64,000 bases of DNA, taken from assembly GCA_017999985.1 (NCBI GenBank), contig JAGNKU010000004.1, forward strand, positions 305,459-369,458, in the 5' to 3' direction. Shown here piece after piece: positions 52,801 through 60,488 of the stretch. The notes below the pieces were generated by a model. The model had not been told where the DNA came from. It saw only the letters and a list, made by a program, of their open reading frames with translations, and did no database searches. The position numbers and the translations under genes were made by a program. The DNA comes from Phycisphaerae bacterium (GTDB taxonomy: Bacteria > Planctomycetota > Phycisphaerae > UBA1845 > Fen-1342). Each line of letters begins with the position of its first letter. Position 1 is the stretch's first letter.

Positions 52801-53850
52801 TTCCGGTTCCAGTTCGACAACCCGAACGCGAGCGCGTGGAGCGACTGGACCACGACCATCGGCAACACCAACGACCCGTACGACTGGGTTGTGGACCGCG
52901 CGGCGAACCACGCGCACCAGCCGGACGGCTACGGCTATCGCGTCCATGTGCCGCGCCGGGTGCCGTACGAGAAATGGGCCCAGCCGCCGATCGAGAACCC
53001 GGATTATCCGGGCTATTTCTACGGCTGGAACGAGCCGTCGGTGTACATCGGACCACAGGTTGTGGCCGACGACTTCAAGTGCTGCGACGCACGTCCGATC
53101 GCGGACATCCACTGGTGGGGCTCCTATCTCCACTGGATGGACCCGGTGCCGCCGCCGGCCGCGCCGATCCGCTTTCAGCTCGGCTTGTGGACGGACGTGC
53201 CGGTGAGCCCGGACAACCCGTGGAGCCACCCGGGTGTGCTCATCCGCGATTGGATCGTGCCGCGCGCTGCGCTCAACGAGCACTTTGTCGGCATGGATTT
53301 CCATCCAGACTACGGCTACGAGGCGTGTTTCCGCTACGACTTCGCCATCCCGATGGCGGACTGGTTCTACCAGCCCAATACGCACGAGGTGTTCTGGCTG
53401 AGCATCGCGGCCATCTATGACCTGGAGCCGCCGCCGGACCAGTTCTGGGGCTGGAAGACCCGCCGGCACTTCTGGAACGACGACGCCGTGCGCATCTTCG
53501 CGCCGCTGCCGCCGCTGCCGGGCCAGCCGTTCCTGGCCGGTCAGCCGATCGAGAACGCCGAGGGCACCTGGGACATGGCGTTCATCCTGACCACGCCGGA
53601 GCCCGGGCCGCCGGTCTGCGTGGGCGACCTGAACGGCGATGGGCAGGTCAGCTTCGGCGACATCAACCCGTTCGTGCTGCGGCTCAGCAGTCCCGCGGTA
53701 TACCACGAACGGTATCCCTGCGTGCCCGATGGTAACGGCGACATCAACGGCGACGGTATTGTCAGCTTTAAGGACATCAACCCATTCGTGGCGTGCCTGA
53801 GCAACCACTCGTTGCCGATCCCGTGCCCGGCCGGTTGCAACGCACCGTAG
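49804..53850 (+). CDS. Secreted protein with four DUF7901-like domains and dockerin-like tail
   Basis: The 1348-residue product has a signal peptide (WVAACILAIVPLALA) and a unique N-terminal domain of about 250 residues. Four repeats of about 200 residues follow, starting near 270 (KWSQPPDPAQPDNVYYGWNE), 480 (KWDQPPDLWPTGLDVNATYY), 695 (KWSQPPVPYYPEDAFNGWDQ) and 1060 (KWAQPPIENPDYPGYFYGWN). Each has the pattern VxADDWxC...VTDIHWWGSFLGW...FWTDVPADP..SHPG...FGWKTR...DDAV. Repeats are Trp-rich with conserved Asp pairs, as in lectin- or CBM-like folds. The C-terminal tag GDLNGDGQVSFGDINPFV...NGDINGDGIVSFKDINPFV matches the two preceding genes. Confidence 0.8.
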   Translation: MTDRNQWSRRGGWVAACILAIVPLALAEPYFELNTETDWLAALYGDPPHILGVAPFEWEEYMFQWQNHLEQGEPYPPTQFLPPELYVYEGSGSGEYPENPGLVMVWGTDTGLPPGEYASAWKFDYVDDPDLSNAIITVTVYPPQWGVTGQITQVSFGIRDALGRTRSWYWNVGPAGVIPWNVGTTITIHASQTGLSAVSPPANGYMNTPGFDITTAQVFIVDENAQWVGGPMPVPPPGGPPGGLWNYWYNLQVRPQWQLTKWSQPPDPAQPDNVYYGWNEWSEWWNGPVVADDWVCTTPDPVTDVHWWGSFLGWKYPYPPPLPQHFHIQFWTDVPADPTAPDSFSHPGYVIWELWAYNYTTTWVGWDFDPRTQEYEACFRFDYVLSPGEYFYQEPGPNGQNIYWISISACDGGPPQTPHVFGWKTRPRDATSPAPDDAVVILDPVQPVIGSQYGFGFPLWWPTPDQSWDMAFELTTSPSAFKWDQPPDLWPTGLDVNATYYPYILADDFLCSRDGPITRIRIWGSWHDDFLPGDPSNVTFRLSFHSDIPAGPVPWSMPGDLLWLRDFPPGTFQVQPFATGLLEGFFNPPDQWWFPGDTICWLYEFNIPASEAFYQLAGDIYWLDVQALPMADTSFGWKTSFMHWNDDAVWAWGQDPLPVPGPWQELRYPPGHELQGQSIDLAFQLESEGLTGIKWSQPPVPYYPEDAFNGWDQYCMYYYQLAADDWFCDTDNPVTDIHWWGSFLGWYHRYLPPQGMPPAFHIAIWTDVPADPTQPANYSHPGVVLWETICTNYIWEFAGWDFDPRVPAAGASIPPEATFKFTQALTPDQWFWQEPGGNIYWLSIAALYPTGQVVDYPWGWKTRPRIDGSPAPDDAVWISDPPAPTIGSTYVTGGPLYYPTPADSWDLAFELTSVPRDRVVCEPQGSAINPFHPPTYWYDVTPDDFGRCDFHVRVFDPNPANYTNVSLPPTWQFAVHQLANHEWWASWWDPDCSDAIFTTFRFQFDNPNASAWSDWTTTIGNTNDPYDWVVDRAANHAHQPDGYGYRVHVPRRVPYEKWAQPPIENPDYPGYFYGWNEPSVYIGPQVVADDFKCCDARPIADIHWWGSYLHWMDPVPPPAAPIRFQLGLWTDVPVSPDNPWSHPGVLIRDWIVPRAALNEHFVGMDFHPDYGYEACFRYDFAIPMADWFYQPNTHEVFWLSIAAIYDLEPPPDQFWGWKTRRHFWNDDAVRIFAPLPPLPGQPFLAGQPIENAEGTWDMAFILTTPEPGPPVCVGDLNGDGQVSFGDINPFVLRLSSPAVYHERYPCVPDGNGDINGDGIVSFKDINPFVACLSNHSLPIPCPAGCNAP

Positions 53851-53905
53851 TGCGGCACGGGTAACCGCCGGGTATCGTCCCGGCGACAACGCCACGCTCG
53901 AATCC

Positions 53906-53935
53906 GCAGGCCGGCGGCGCGTTCCGCCGGCCTGC
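53906..53935 (+). terminator. Hairpin after the third secreted-protein gene
   Basis: GCAGGCCGGCGG pairs perfectly with CCGCCGGCCTGC around CGCGTT, 55 bases after the stop. It is the third member of the GCAGGCCGG hairpin set. Confidence 0.6.
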
Positions 53936-54057
53936 GGCGTTGTGGGACCGCCGATCTCACCCGGCAAGCGACCGTCTCGCCGCGGTGCGATTTTGAGAGC
54001 GTGCCTCACTGTCGCGTCGCCCATCCGCGACGGAACGCCGCGTTTCGACCACCGGCT

Positions 54058-54258
54058 CTACGCCGGTTGCGCACCCGATGGCACGAACGTCATCATTAGC
54101 GGCCGCAGGTCGTACGTGAGCCAGCCAACCGGGGTTTCCTCGAACCCCGCGCTCCGCAGCAGGTCGGCCACGTCCGCAACGCTGAGCTGGCACCGGAGCC
54201 GGCGCGACAGCCGCGCGCGAAACACATTCAGGTTCAGCTGCAACAGGTGCGCGTCCAT
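54058..54258 (-). CDS. Small conserved-looking protein of unknown function
   Basis: The 66-residue product (MDAHLLQLNLNVFRARLSRR start) has an amphipathic N-terminal helix, a segment QLSVADVADLLRSAGFEETP that looks like a short helix-turn-helix or helical hairpin, and WLTYDLRPLMMTFVPSG at the end. GGAGGA lies seven bases before the ATG, a good ribosome-binding site. The composition is balanced and unlike the Arg/Pro-rich shadow frames around it. It lies 155 bases downstream of lacI on the same strand. No family can be named. Confidence 0.6.
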   Translation of the reverse strand: MDAHLLQLNLNVFRARLSRRLRCQLSVADVADLLRSAGFEETPVGWLTYDLRPLMMTFVPSGAQPA

Positions 54259-54413
54259 GGGCAGTCCTCCACGCGGAGGTCCGGGCGGCTCACACGCCGC
54301 CGCTACCCTGTTGGACGCCCGATGTCGGCCGGCGATTCAATGAACCCGCAGAATCCCCGCACGCTCTGGAATCGCACAGGTTGACCTGGCAAAGTGTGCC
54401 ACCCCAACCGGCC

Positions 54414-55475
54414 CTACTGGCGGACTTCTGCGCGAAACCCGGCCCCACCCTGCTGACTGGCGCGCCGCAGCGCCGCCCGGCAAGATTCGCGGACAATCAG
54501 CTCAGGCTGCAACGGCACGCGCACCGGCGGACGCTGCGGATCCGCGATGCGCTGGCACAGCAGCTCGATCGCCCGCGCCCCCATTCGCGACATCGGCACG
54601 CGCACTGTTGTCAGCGGCGGGCGCGTCATCCGCGCCACGCGCGTGTCGTCAAACCCGACCACCGCCAGATCTTGCGGCACGGACACCCCCAGCGTCGCCG
54701 CCGCCGCAACAATGCCGGCAGCCATCTCATCGTTGGCGGCAAACACGCACGCCTCCGGCCCGAGCCAGGTCCGCAGGCGCTGTGTCGCGAGCTCGTACGC
54801 CGAATCGTACTGGTAGTCAAGGTGATACACGTCGTCGCTTGAGAACGGCAGCCCAGCCTCGCCCAGCACCTGCCGGTACGCCTCGTAGCGGGCAATGGTG
54901 TCGACGTTGGTTTCCAGGCCACCGACGAAAACGATGCGCCGCGCACCGCAGGTCGTCACGAGGTGCCGCATCAGCGCGATGGCGCCGGCCCGCTGGTCGA
55001 TCACAACGCTGTCGTGCGCGGTGCCGTCGATGTCGCCATCAAGCACCACGAACGGCAGCCGAAAGTCGGTCAGCACGCCCTGGATGCGGTCGGTCACCTC
55101 GGAAACCATGACGGCAACGCCGTCGAGCAGGCTCCGCTGGCGGATGGCGTCCAGCAGCGAATGGCTGTCGTCGCCGTCGCGGGCGGATGACACGACGAGG
55201 TTGTAGCCCGACGCGCGGGCCTGGTTGTTCGCCCCGCGGATGATCTCGGAATAGAACTCGCCATGAATGTCGGGCAGCACGAGGCCGACGATCTCGCTCT
55301 TGTGCAGCATCAGGCCGCGTGCGAAAGCGTTCGGTTGATATCCCAACTCACGGATGGCAAGCTCGACCCGCGCGCGCGTCTTCTCATTCACCAGCTCCCG
55401 GCGGTTGATGACCCGCGAGACAGTGCTGATCGAGACGTTGGCGCGCCTGGCTACTTCCGCGATCGAAACGGGCAT
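54414..55475 (-). CDS. LacI-family transcriptional repressor of the glucan locus
   Basis: The 353-residue product has the LacI headpiece at residues 1-60 (VSIAEVARRANVSISTVSRV, INRRELVNEKTRARVELAIR) with the hinge helix NAFARGLMLHKSE, and a periplasmic-binding-protein-like sensor domain (IVGLVLPDIHGEFYSEIIRG, VVLDGDIDGTAHDSVVIDQR, GFDDTRVARMTRPPLTTVRV). It binds an effector sugar in the cleft and operators of TGAAAGCGCTTTCA type. The start at 55475 fits the headpiece; the frame further upstream has no similarity. It is divergent from the GH144-like gene with a degenerate operator between them and a perfect operator before the GH94 gene. Confidence 0.93.
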   Translation of the reverse strand: MPVSIAEVARRANVSISTVSRVINRRELVNEKTRARVELAIRELGYQPNAFARGLMLHKSEIVGLVLPDIHGEFYSEIIRGANNQARASGYNLVVSSARDGDDSHSLLDAIRQRSLLDGVAVMVSEVTDRIQGVLTDFRLPFVVLDGDIDGTAHDSVVIDQRAGAIALMRHLVTTCGARRIVFVGGLETNVDTIARYEAYRQVLGEAGLPFSSDDVYHLDYQYDSAYELATQRLRTWLGPEACVFAANDEMAAGIVAAAATLGVSVPQDLAVVGFDDTRVARMTRPPLTTVRVPMSRMGARAIELLCQRIADPQRPPVRVPLQPELIVRESCRAALRRASQQGGAGFRAEVRQ

Positions 55476-55513
55476 GGGCCTCACCCGGCCAAACTGCCCC
55501 CGCAGCGCCGGTT

Positions 55514-55542
55514 TTGACAGCGCTTCCCTGTGACCATATCCT
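55514..55542 (+). promoter_or_regulatory. Promoter of the GH144-like gene with degenerate LacI operator
   Basis: TTGACA (55514-55519) and TATCCT (55537-55542) are 17 bases apart. The -35 overlaps TGACAGCGCTTCCC (55515-55528), which matches 11 of 14 positions of the perfect operator at 57062. Transcription would begin near 55549, two bases before the ATG at 55551, so the mRNA would be nearly leaderless. Confidence 0.5.
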
Positions 55543-55550
55543 CGCCGGGC

Positions 55551-56960
55551 ATGAACTGTCAACTTGAGTACACCCGGTTGTTTGCGTGCCTGACCGCGCT
55601 CGTGGCGGCGGGCGCGGCCCCGGCAGACGACGCGATTCGCCGCTCGGACGAGACCCGGCAGGCGCTCGAGTATCGGTTCACGCCCGCCGACGAGGCGCTG
55701 CTGAGCGAGATCCAGCACGCTTGCTTCCTGTATTTCTGGCAGGAAGTCGGGCAGCCCGCGCGCCTGGTCAAAGACCGCAAGCTGGCTCCCGTCTCCAGCA
55801 TCGCAGCGGTCGGCTTCCAGCTCTCGTCGCTGCCGATCGGCGTCGAACGCGGCTGGATCACGCGGTCCGAAGGCGACGAGCGCGCCCGCACGGCCTTGAA
55901 GGCCCTCATCGAGCGCGACGACAACAAGAAGTTCGGCATCTATCTGCACTACCCGGACATGAACACCGGCGGGCTCTCGAAAGAAGGGTTCGAGATCCTC
56001 GCCAGCACCGTAGACCACGCGTTACTCACCGCGGGCGCGATGACGGCGGCGGAGTATTTTGGTGGCGAAGTCGCGAGGCTGGTCGACCGGCTGATCGCCG
56101 ACACGAATTGGAAGGCCTACGCCGTTGCGCCGGGGGGTTTCCTGTCGATGGGCTGGAAGCCGGACGATCCGAGCAGCGTCGCGGGGACCGGGAAGTTCAT
56201 CGATGCGAAGTGGGACCTGGCCAGCGACGAAGAGCGGCTGATCTACTTCCTGGCGGCGGCGGCCCCGAACGCGGAGCACGCGCTCGCGCCCGAAATGTAC
56301 TACCGGCTGAAGCGCGTGGTGAAGCGACACGCCGAAATGCCACCGTTCGTCGTGTCGTGGCCGGGGTCGCTGTTCACGTACTTTTTCAGCCACTGCTGGA
56401 TCGATTATCGGTCGCTGGACGCCGACGATCCGGCGAAGTTCAAGGTTGATGCGGTCGCCGTCGACTGGTTCGAGAACTCACGCCGGGCCGTGCTCACGCA
56501 ACGCCAGCGGTGCATCGAGCAAATCGGGCGGTTCCAGACGTTCGCGCCCGACCGCTGGGGCCTGAGCGCGTGCTCGGCGCGCGATGGCTACATCGTGCCG
56601 GAAGTGCGACCCAACCTGAGTGACACCGATCAGTGGCACGAGGGAACCGTGGCCCCGTACGCCGCCGGCTCGGCAATCATGTTCGCGCCGGCGGAGGGGG
56701 TCGCGGCGTTGCGGGCGTTTCGCGAACTGAAGGACGCGGATGGCCGGTTGGCGGTCTGGCGTGACCCGAACGAGGGCGGTTACGGGCTGGTCGACTCGTT
56801 CAATCTGGGTCAGAAGTTCGCCTGCGATGACTACGTCGGGATCGACCACGGACCGCTGTTGCTGGCGATCGAGAACGCGCGAACCGGGCTGATCTGGAAG
56901 CTGTTCATGCGCCACCAAACGGCCCGACGTGGGTTGGAGCGGCTCCGGCTGCGACCGTAG
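55551..56960 (+). CDS. Exported glucoamylase-family (PF10091, GH144-like) protein, predicted beta-glucan hydrolase
   Basis: The 469-residue product has a signal peptide (about 1-24, LFACLTALVAAGAA) and the Glycoamylase domain: ACFLYFWQEVGQPARLVKDR, VSSIAAVGFQLSSLPIGVER, GWITRSEGDERARTAL, YLHYPDMNTGGLSKEGFE, FTYFFSHCWIDYRSL, GLSACSARDGY, GTVAPYAAGSAIMFAP. This (alpha/alpha)6-barrel family includes GH144 endo-beta-1,2-glucanases. The Glu and Asp expected in the cleft are in GLSKEGFEI and similar blocks, but I cannot assign them. It is exported, next to a GH94 phosphorylase and a sugar ABC transporter, so it likely makes oligosaccharides for import. Confidence 0.85.
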   Translation: MNCQLEYTRLFACLTALVAAGAAPADDAIRRSDETRQALEYRFTPADEALLSEIQHACFLYFWQEVGQPARLVKDRKLAPVSSIAAVGFQLSSLPIGVERGWITRSEGDERARTALKALIERDDNKKFGIYLHYPDMNTGGLSKEGFEILASTVDHALLTAGAMTAAEYFGGEVARLVDRLIADTNWKAYAVAPGGFLSMGWKPDDPSSVAGTGKFIDAKWDLASDEERLIYFLAAAAPNAEHALAPEMYYRLKRVVKRHAEMPPFVVSWPGSLFTYFFSHCWIDYRSLDADDPAKFKVDAVAVDWFENSRRAVLTQRQRCIEQIGRFQTFAPDRWGLSACSARDGYIVPEVRPNLSDTDQWHEGTVAPYAAGSAIMFAPAEGVAALRAFRELKDADGRLAVWRDPNEGGYGLVDSFNLGQKFACDDYVGIDHGPLLLAIENARTGLIWKLFMRHQTARRGLERLRLRP

Positions 56961-57031
56961 CGTCCGCGGTACCGCTTCCGAAGGCGGCGCGTGGACGGGC
57001 GGGGGTTATCGCGGCTGCGGACGGGTTTTGA

Positions 57032-57060
57032 TTGACTTCGGGGGCAGCGTGGGGTATGCT
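57032..57060 (+). promoter_or_regulatory. Promoter of the GH94 phosphorylase gene
   Basis: TTGACT (57032-57037), a 17-base spacer and TATGCT (57055-57060) give a near-consensus sigma70 promoter. The start point falls near 57067, inside the LacI-type operator, giving a leader of about 68 bases. Confidence 0.75.
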
Positions 57061-57061
57061 A

Positions 57062-57075
57062 TGAAAGCGCTTTCA
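57062..57075. promoter_or_regulatory. Perfect LacI-family operator
   Basis: TGAAAGCGCTTTCA is a perfect 14-base palindrome with the central CG of LacI/CcpA-type operators. It sits two bases after the -10 element, over the start of transcription, which is the classical repression position. Confidence 0.85.
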
Positions 57076-57134
57076 GTTGCACGTGGCTTCTGCCGCGAGA
57101 CGCGACTGAGTTGCTCTTGCGAGGATGCCGCCTT

Positions 57135-59549
57135 ATGAGTACGGCCGTGAAGGCGATTACGGATAGCGGGGACGCAGCGCGCGCGGCACCGCTGGTGTCC
57201 AACCCCTACGGGCACTTCGCCACCGACGGTTCGGAGTTCCGCATCACCGACGCGAAGACGCCGCGCCCCTGGGCAAACATCATCGCTACCCCGCGCCTGG
57301 GACTGGCAGTCAGCCACACCGGCAGCGGCTTCACCTGGATCGACAACTCGCAGCTCGCTGTTATCACGCGTTGGCAGCAGGACTTGGCGCACGATTCCTC
57401 GGGCAAGTTCCTGTATGTGCGCGATGCGGACACGGGCGCGCTCTGGTCGCTGTCACCGGCGCCTGTCTGGGCCGAGCTGGACGAGTACGCCTGCCGCCAC
57501 GGACTCGGGTACACGACCTTCGAGACCGCCCACGCCGGCATCGCCGCGAAGTGGACGCTGTTCTGCCATCCGCGTGAGCCGGTGGAGCTCTGGCGCGTCG
57601 AGCTGCAGAACCTGACCGACCGGCCGCGGCGGCTGGAGCTGTGTGCGTACCTCGAATGGTGCTGCGGGGTGGCACCGTCGCCGCGGCGCGAGTTTCACAA
57701 GTTGTTCCTGGAGACGGAATTCGACGCGCCCCGGCGGGCGATCTTCGCGCGAAACCACATGTGGGAGGTGCCGACGGAGAAGTACGGGCACTGGAACACG
57801 TCGTTCCCGTACGAAAGCGCGTTTGCCTGCACGGAGAAGATCCTGTCGGCGCAGGGGGACAAGGCCGCGTTCGTGGGGCGCTATGGCAGCCTCGCCGCGC
57901 CGGAGGCGCTGCGCGAGGACGTGTGGAAGCTTCACTTCGGCCGGCACGAGGATGCGATCGCGGCGTTGCGCAGCGCGATCGAACTGCGGCCCGGGCAGAA
58001 GCGGCCGCTTGGCTACGCGCTGGCGGTGGCAGGGTCGCGCGACGCCGTCGAGCACGCACTGGACGAAACCCTGCGCGTGGACCTGATCGACCAGGCGCTC
58101 GAGGAGACGCGGAGCGACTGGCGAATACGCCTGGCAGGGCAGCGCGTGGATACGCCGGAACCGTCGATCAATTACCTGGTGAACGACTGGCTGCGCTACC
58201 AGGCGATCTCGGGGCGCTTGTGGGGGCGCTGCGGGTACTACCAGCAGAGCGGGGCGTTCGGGTTCCGCGATCAGTTGCAGGACTCGCAGGTGTGGCTGCC
58301 GATCGACCCGGCGCGTTGCCGCGCGCAGATCAAGTTGCACGCGGCGCACCAGTTCGCGGACGGATCGGTCTACCACTGGTGGCACCCGCTCTCCGAGCAG
58401 GGCCATGTCACGCGGATGACCGATGACCTGTTGTGGCTCGCGTTCGTGACCGCGAACTACATCCGCGAGACGGGTGACTTGAGCGTACTGCAGGACACGG
58501 CGCCGTTCATCGATGATCCGCAGCCGCAGCCGCTCGTGGAGCACGTGCGGCGCGCGTTTGCCCGTGTATTCAAGCGCACCAGTCCGCGCGGCTTGCCCTA
58601 CATCGGCGCGGGCGACTGGAACGACGGATTGAGTGCGGCCGGCCTGCAGGAGCGCGGCGAGTCAATCTGGCTGGGGCATTTCCTGGCGGGCCTGCTGGCC
58701 GACTGGGCCGAAATCTACGGCCGCACCGGCGACCTGAAGCAGGCGGCCGACTTTGACCAGCGGCGAACGGCGCTGATTGCGGCCATCAACGAATACGGCT
58801 GGGACGGCGGCTGGTACCTGCGGGCGACGCTCGACAACGGAGCGAAGCTCGGTAGCGCGGAAAACCGCGTGGCGAGAATCTTCCTCAACGCCCAGACGTG
58901 GGCAGTCCTGAATGACGTAGCGCCTGCGGAGCGTGCAGCGCAGTGCATGGCCGCGGTGCGCAAGTACCTGGTCGGCGAGGCGGGCGCGCTCCTCCTAGCG
59001 CCCGCCTTCGACCGACCGGTACCCGAGATCGGCTACATCACCCGCTACGCACCCGGGCTGCGCGAGAACGGCGGCGTCTACACGCACGCCGCCACCTGGG
59101 CCATCGCCGCCGCGTGCAAAATGCGCGATCACGAGCTGGTCGGCCGTCTGCTGACAGCGATCAACCCCGCCGTGAAGGACCCGGAGCGGTACTGGGCCGA
59201 GCCGTACGTACTGCCAGGCAACGTGGACGGGCCCGACTCGCCGCATTTCTGCCGGGGCGGCTGGACGTGGTACACGGGTTCGGCGGCGTGGCTACACCGC
59301 GTAATTCACGAGTGGGTGCTCGGCGTGCGGCCGGAATGGGATGGCTTACGGCTGGATCCGTGTCTGCCGCCGGGCTGGGACAAAGTGCGCGTCCGCCGGT
59401 CGTATCGCGGGAGCGAGCTGGACATCATGATCGTGCGGGACGGCCAGGGCACCGTGACGATCAAGCTCGACGGGCAACCGTGCGCGGGCAACGTCGTGCC
59501 GGCCACTGCTTTGGACGGCAAGTCGCACCAGGTCCATGTGAGCTGCTGA
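57135..59549 (+). CDS. GH94 glycoside phosphorylase (cellobiose/beta-gluco-oligosaccharide phosphorylase type)
   Basis: The 804-residue product fits the cellobiose phosphorylase length. The N-terminal beta-sandwich begins NPYGHFATDGSEFRITDAKT, with TGSGFTWIDNSQLAVITRWQ; a helical linker and the (alpha/alpha)6 barrel follow, with FGFRDQLQDSQVWL, YIGAGDWNDGLS (catalytic Asp near 494-497), TRYAPGLRENGGVYTHAATW and FCRGGWTWYTGSAAWLHRVI (phosphate site). There is no signal peptide, so it acts in the cytoplasm, cleaving a beta-glucoside with phosphate to glucose 1-phosphate. Cellobiose, cellodextrin and other beta-linkages cannot be distinguished by eye; the GH144-like neighbour makes beta-1,2-glucan oligosaccharides possible. 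ATG at 57135 follows GAGG; upstream TTG frame is less likely. Confidence 0.92.
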   Translation: MSTAVKAITDSGDAARAAPLVSNPYGHFATDGSEFRITDAKTPRPWANIIATPRLGLAVSHTGSGFTWIDNSQLAVITRWQQDLAHDSSGKFLYVRDADTGALWSLSPAPVWAELDEYACRHGLGYTTFETAHAGIAAKWTLFCHPREPVELWRVELQNLTDRPRRLELCAYLEWCCGVAPSPRREFHKLFLETEFDAPRRAIFARNHMWEVPTEKYGHWNTSFPYESAFACTEKILSAQGDKAAFVGRYGSLAAPEALREDVWKLHFGRHEDAIAALRSAIELRPGQKRPLGYALAVAGSRDAVEHALDETLRVDLIDQALEETRSDWRIRLAGQRVDTPEPSINYLVNDWLRYQAISGRLWGRCGYYQQSGAFGFRDQLQDSQVWLPIDPARCRAQIKLHAAHQFADGSVYHWWHPLSEQGHVTRMTDDLLWLAFVTANYIRETGDLSVLQDTAPFIDDPQPQPLVEHVRRAFARVFKRTSPRGLPYIGAGDWNDGLSAAGLQERGESIWLGHFLAGLLADWAEIYGRTGDLKQAADFDQRRTALIAAINEYGWDGGWYLRATLDNGAKLGSAENRVARIFLNAQTWAVLNDVAPAERAAQCMAAVRKYLVGEAGALLLAPAFDRPVPEIGYITRYAPGLRENGGVYTHAATWAIAAACKMRDHELVGRLLTAINPAVKDPERYWAEPYVLPGNVDGPDSPHFCRGGWTWYTGSAAWLHRVIHEWVLGVRPEWDGLRLDPCLPPGWDKVRVRRSYRGSELDIMIVRDGQGTVTIKLDGQPCAGNVVPATALDGKSHQVHVSC

Positions 59550-59702
59550 TCATCTGAGCGACAACTGGCGACGGGGAGCGAGCATGAGCGCGCCACGCAG
59601 GTGCGCTGTGGCGCCAATCGCTACCACGGGGCGTTACGTGATCAGTGTTAACGTGTTATTCTGCGCGCATTGAGCATGCGATCCTTGTGAACAGGTGCAC
59701 TG

Positions 59703-60479
59703 ATGAATCCGACTCTGTTACTTTCCGCGGCTGGGCTCTTGCTCGTTACTCTGAGTGCGCAGAAGGCGGTGGACCAGCCGCCGGAGACGGCGCGGCCGTC
59801 GGCGAACGTGCCAACGGGGTTTGTCTTTCAGTCGCTGACGCACGAGGGGCGCGAGTTCAAGTACGTCCTCTACGTGCCGCGGGAGTATGATCCAAACCGC
59901 ACGTGGCCGGCTCTGGTCTTCCTGCACGGCAAGGGCGAATGCGGCACCGACGGGCAGAAGCACATCGGCCAGGGCATTGGCACGAACATCATCTGGCACC
60001 CGGACCGCTGGCCGTTCATCGTCATCATGCCGCAGAAGCCGGACGAGAACGCGCCCTGGGAGACGTTCGACGGCGCGGTGATGGCCATGCTGGCCGCGAC
60101 GCAGCGCGCGTATTCGATCGATCCGGACCGCATCGCGCTGACCGGCCTGTCGCAGGGCGGACACGGCACGTGGGCGCTGGGCGCGGCGCATCCGGACGTG
60201 TGGTCCGCGCTCGTGCCGATCTGTGGTTATGCGTCGCCGCTCGCACCGGCGGACATTGCAGCGAAGTTGAAGAGGCTGCCGATCTGGTGCTTCCACGGAG
60301 AAAACGATACCGCGGTCGCGCCCGAGAAATCGCGCGAGATCCTCGCCGCGCTCGAGGCCGCCGGCGTCAAGCCGAGGGCCACGTTCTATCCGGAGACCGG
60401 ACACAACTCGTGGGACAAGGCGTACGCGGAGCCGGAGTTGCCGGGGTGGCTGCTGGCGCAGAAGCGCGCCGCACGATAG
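59703..60479 (+). CDS. Exported alpha/beta-hydrolase, PHB-depolymerase/esterase-like
   Basis: The 258-residue product has a signal peptide (LLLSAAGLLLVTLSAQ) and an alpha/beta-hydrolase fold: YVLYVPREYDPNRTWPALVF, LHGKGECGTDGQKH as oxyanion region, ALTGLSQGGHGTWALG with the nucleophile Ser in GLSQGG, WCFHGENDTAVAPEKSRE with the acid Asp, and TGHNSWDKAY with the catalytic His. The family includes esterases removing acetyl or feruloyl groups from polysaccharides. It lies between the GH94 gene and the convergent ABC transporter, so a role in debranching an esterified glycan is plausible but not proven. Confidence 0.85.
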   Translation: MNPTLLLSAAGLLLVTLSAQKAVDQPPETARPSANVPTGFVFQSLTHEGREFKYVLYVPREYDPNRTWPALVFLHGKGECGTDGQKHIGQGIGTNIIWHPDRWPFIVIMPQKPDENAPWETFDGAVMAMLAATQRAYSIDPDRIALTGLSQGGHGTWALGAAHPDVWSALVPICGYASPLAPADIAAKLKRLPIWCFHGENDTAVAPEKSREILAALEAAGVKPRATFYPETGHNSWDKAYAEPELPGWLLAQKRAAR

Positions 60480-60488
60480 GGAGGTTGC

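Noticed and set aside
51889..54024. 711-codon minus-strand frame opposite the third secreted-protein gene
   Set aside because: Antisense shadow; the plus frame has signal peptide, repeats and dockerin-like tag.
59634..59662. Promoter before the esterase gene (TTACGT-N17-TATTCT)
   Set aside because: The spacing is right but the -35 matches consensus at too few positions, and no LacI-type operator accompanies it.
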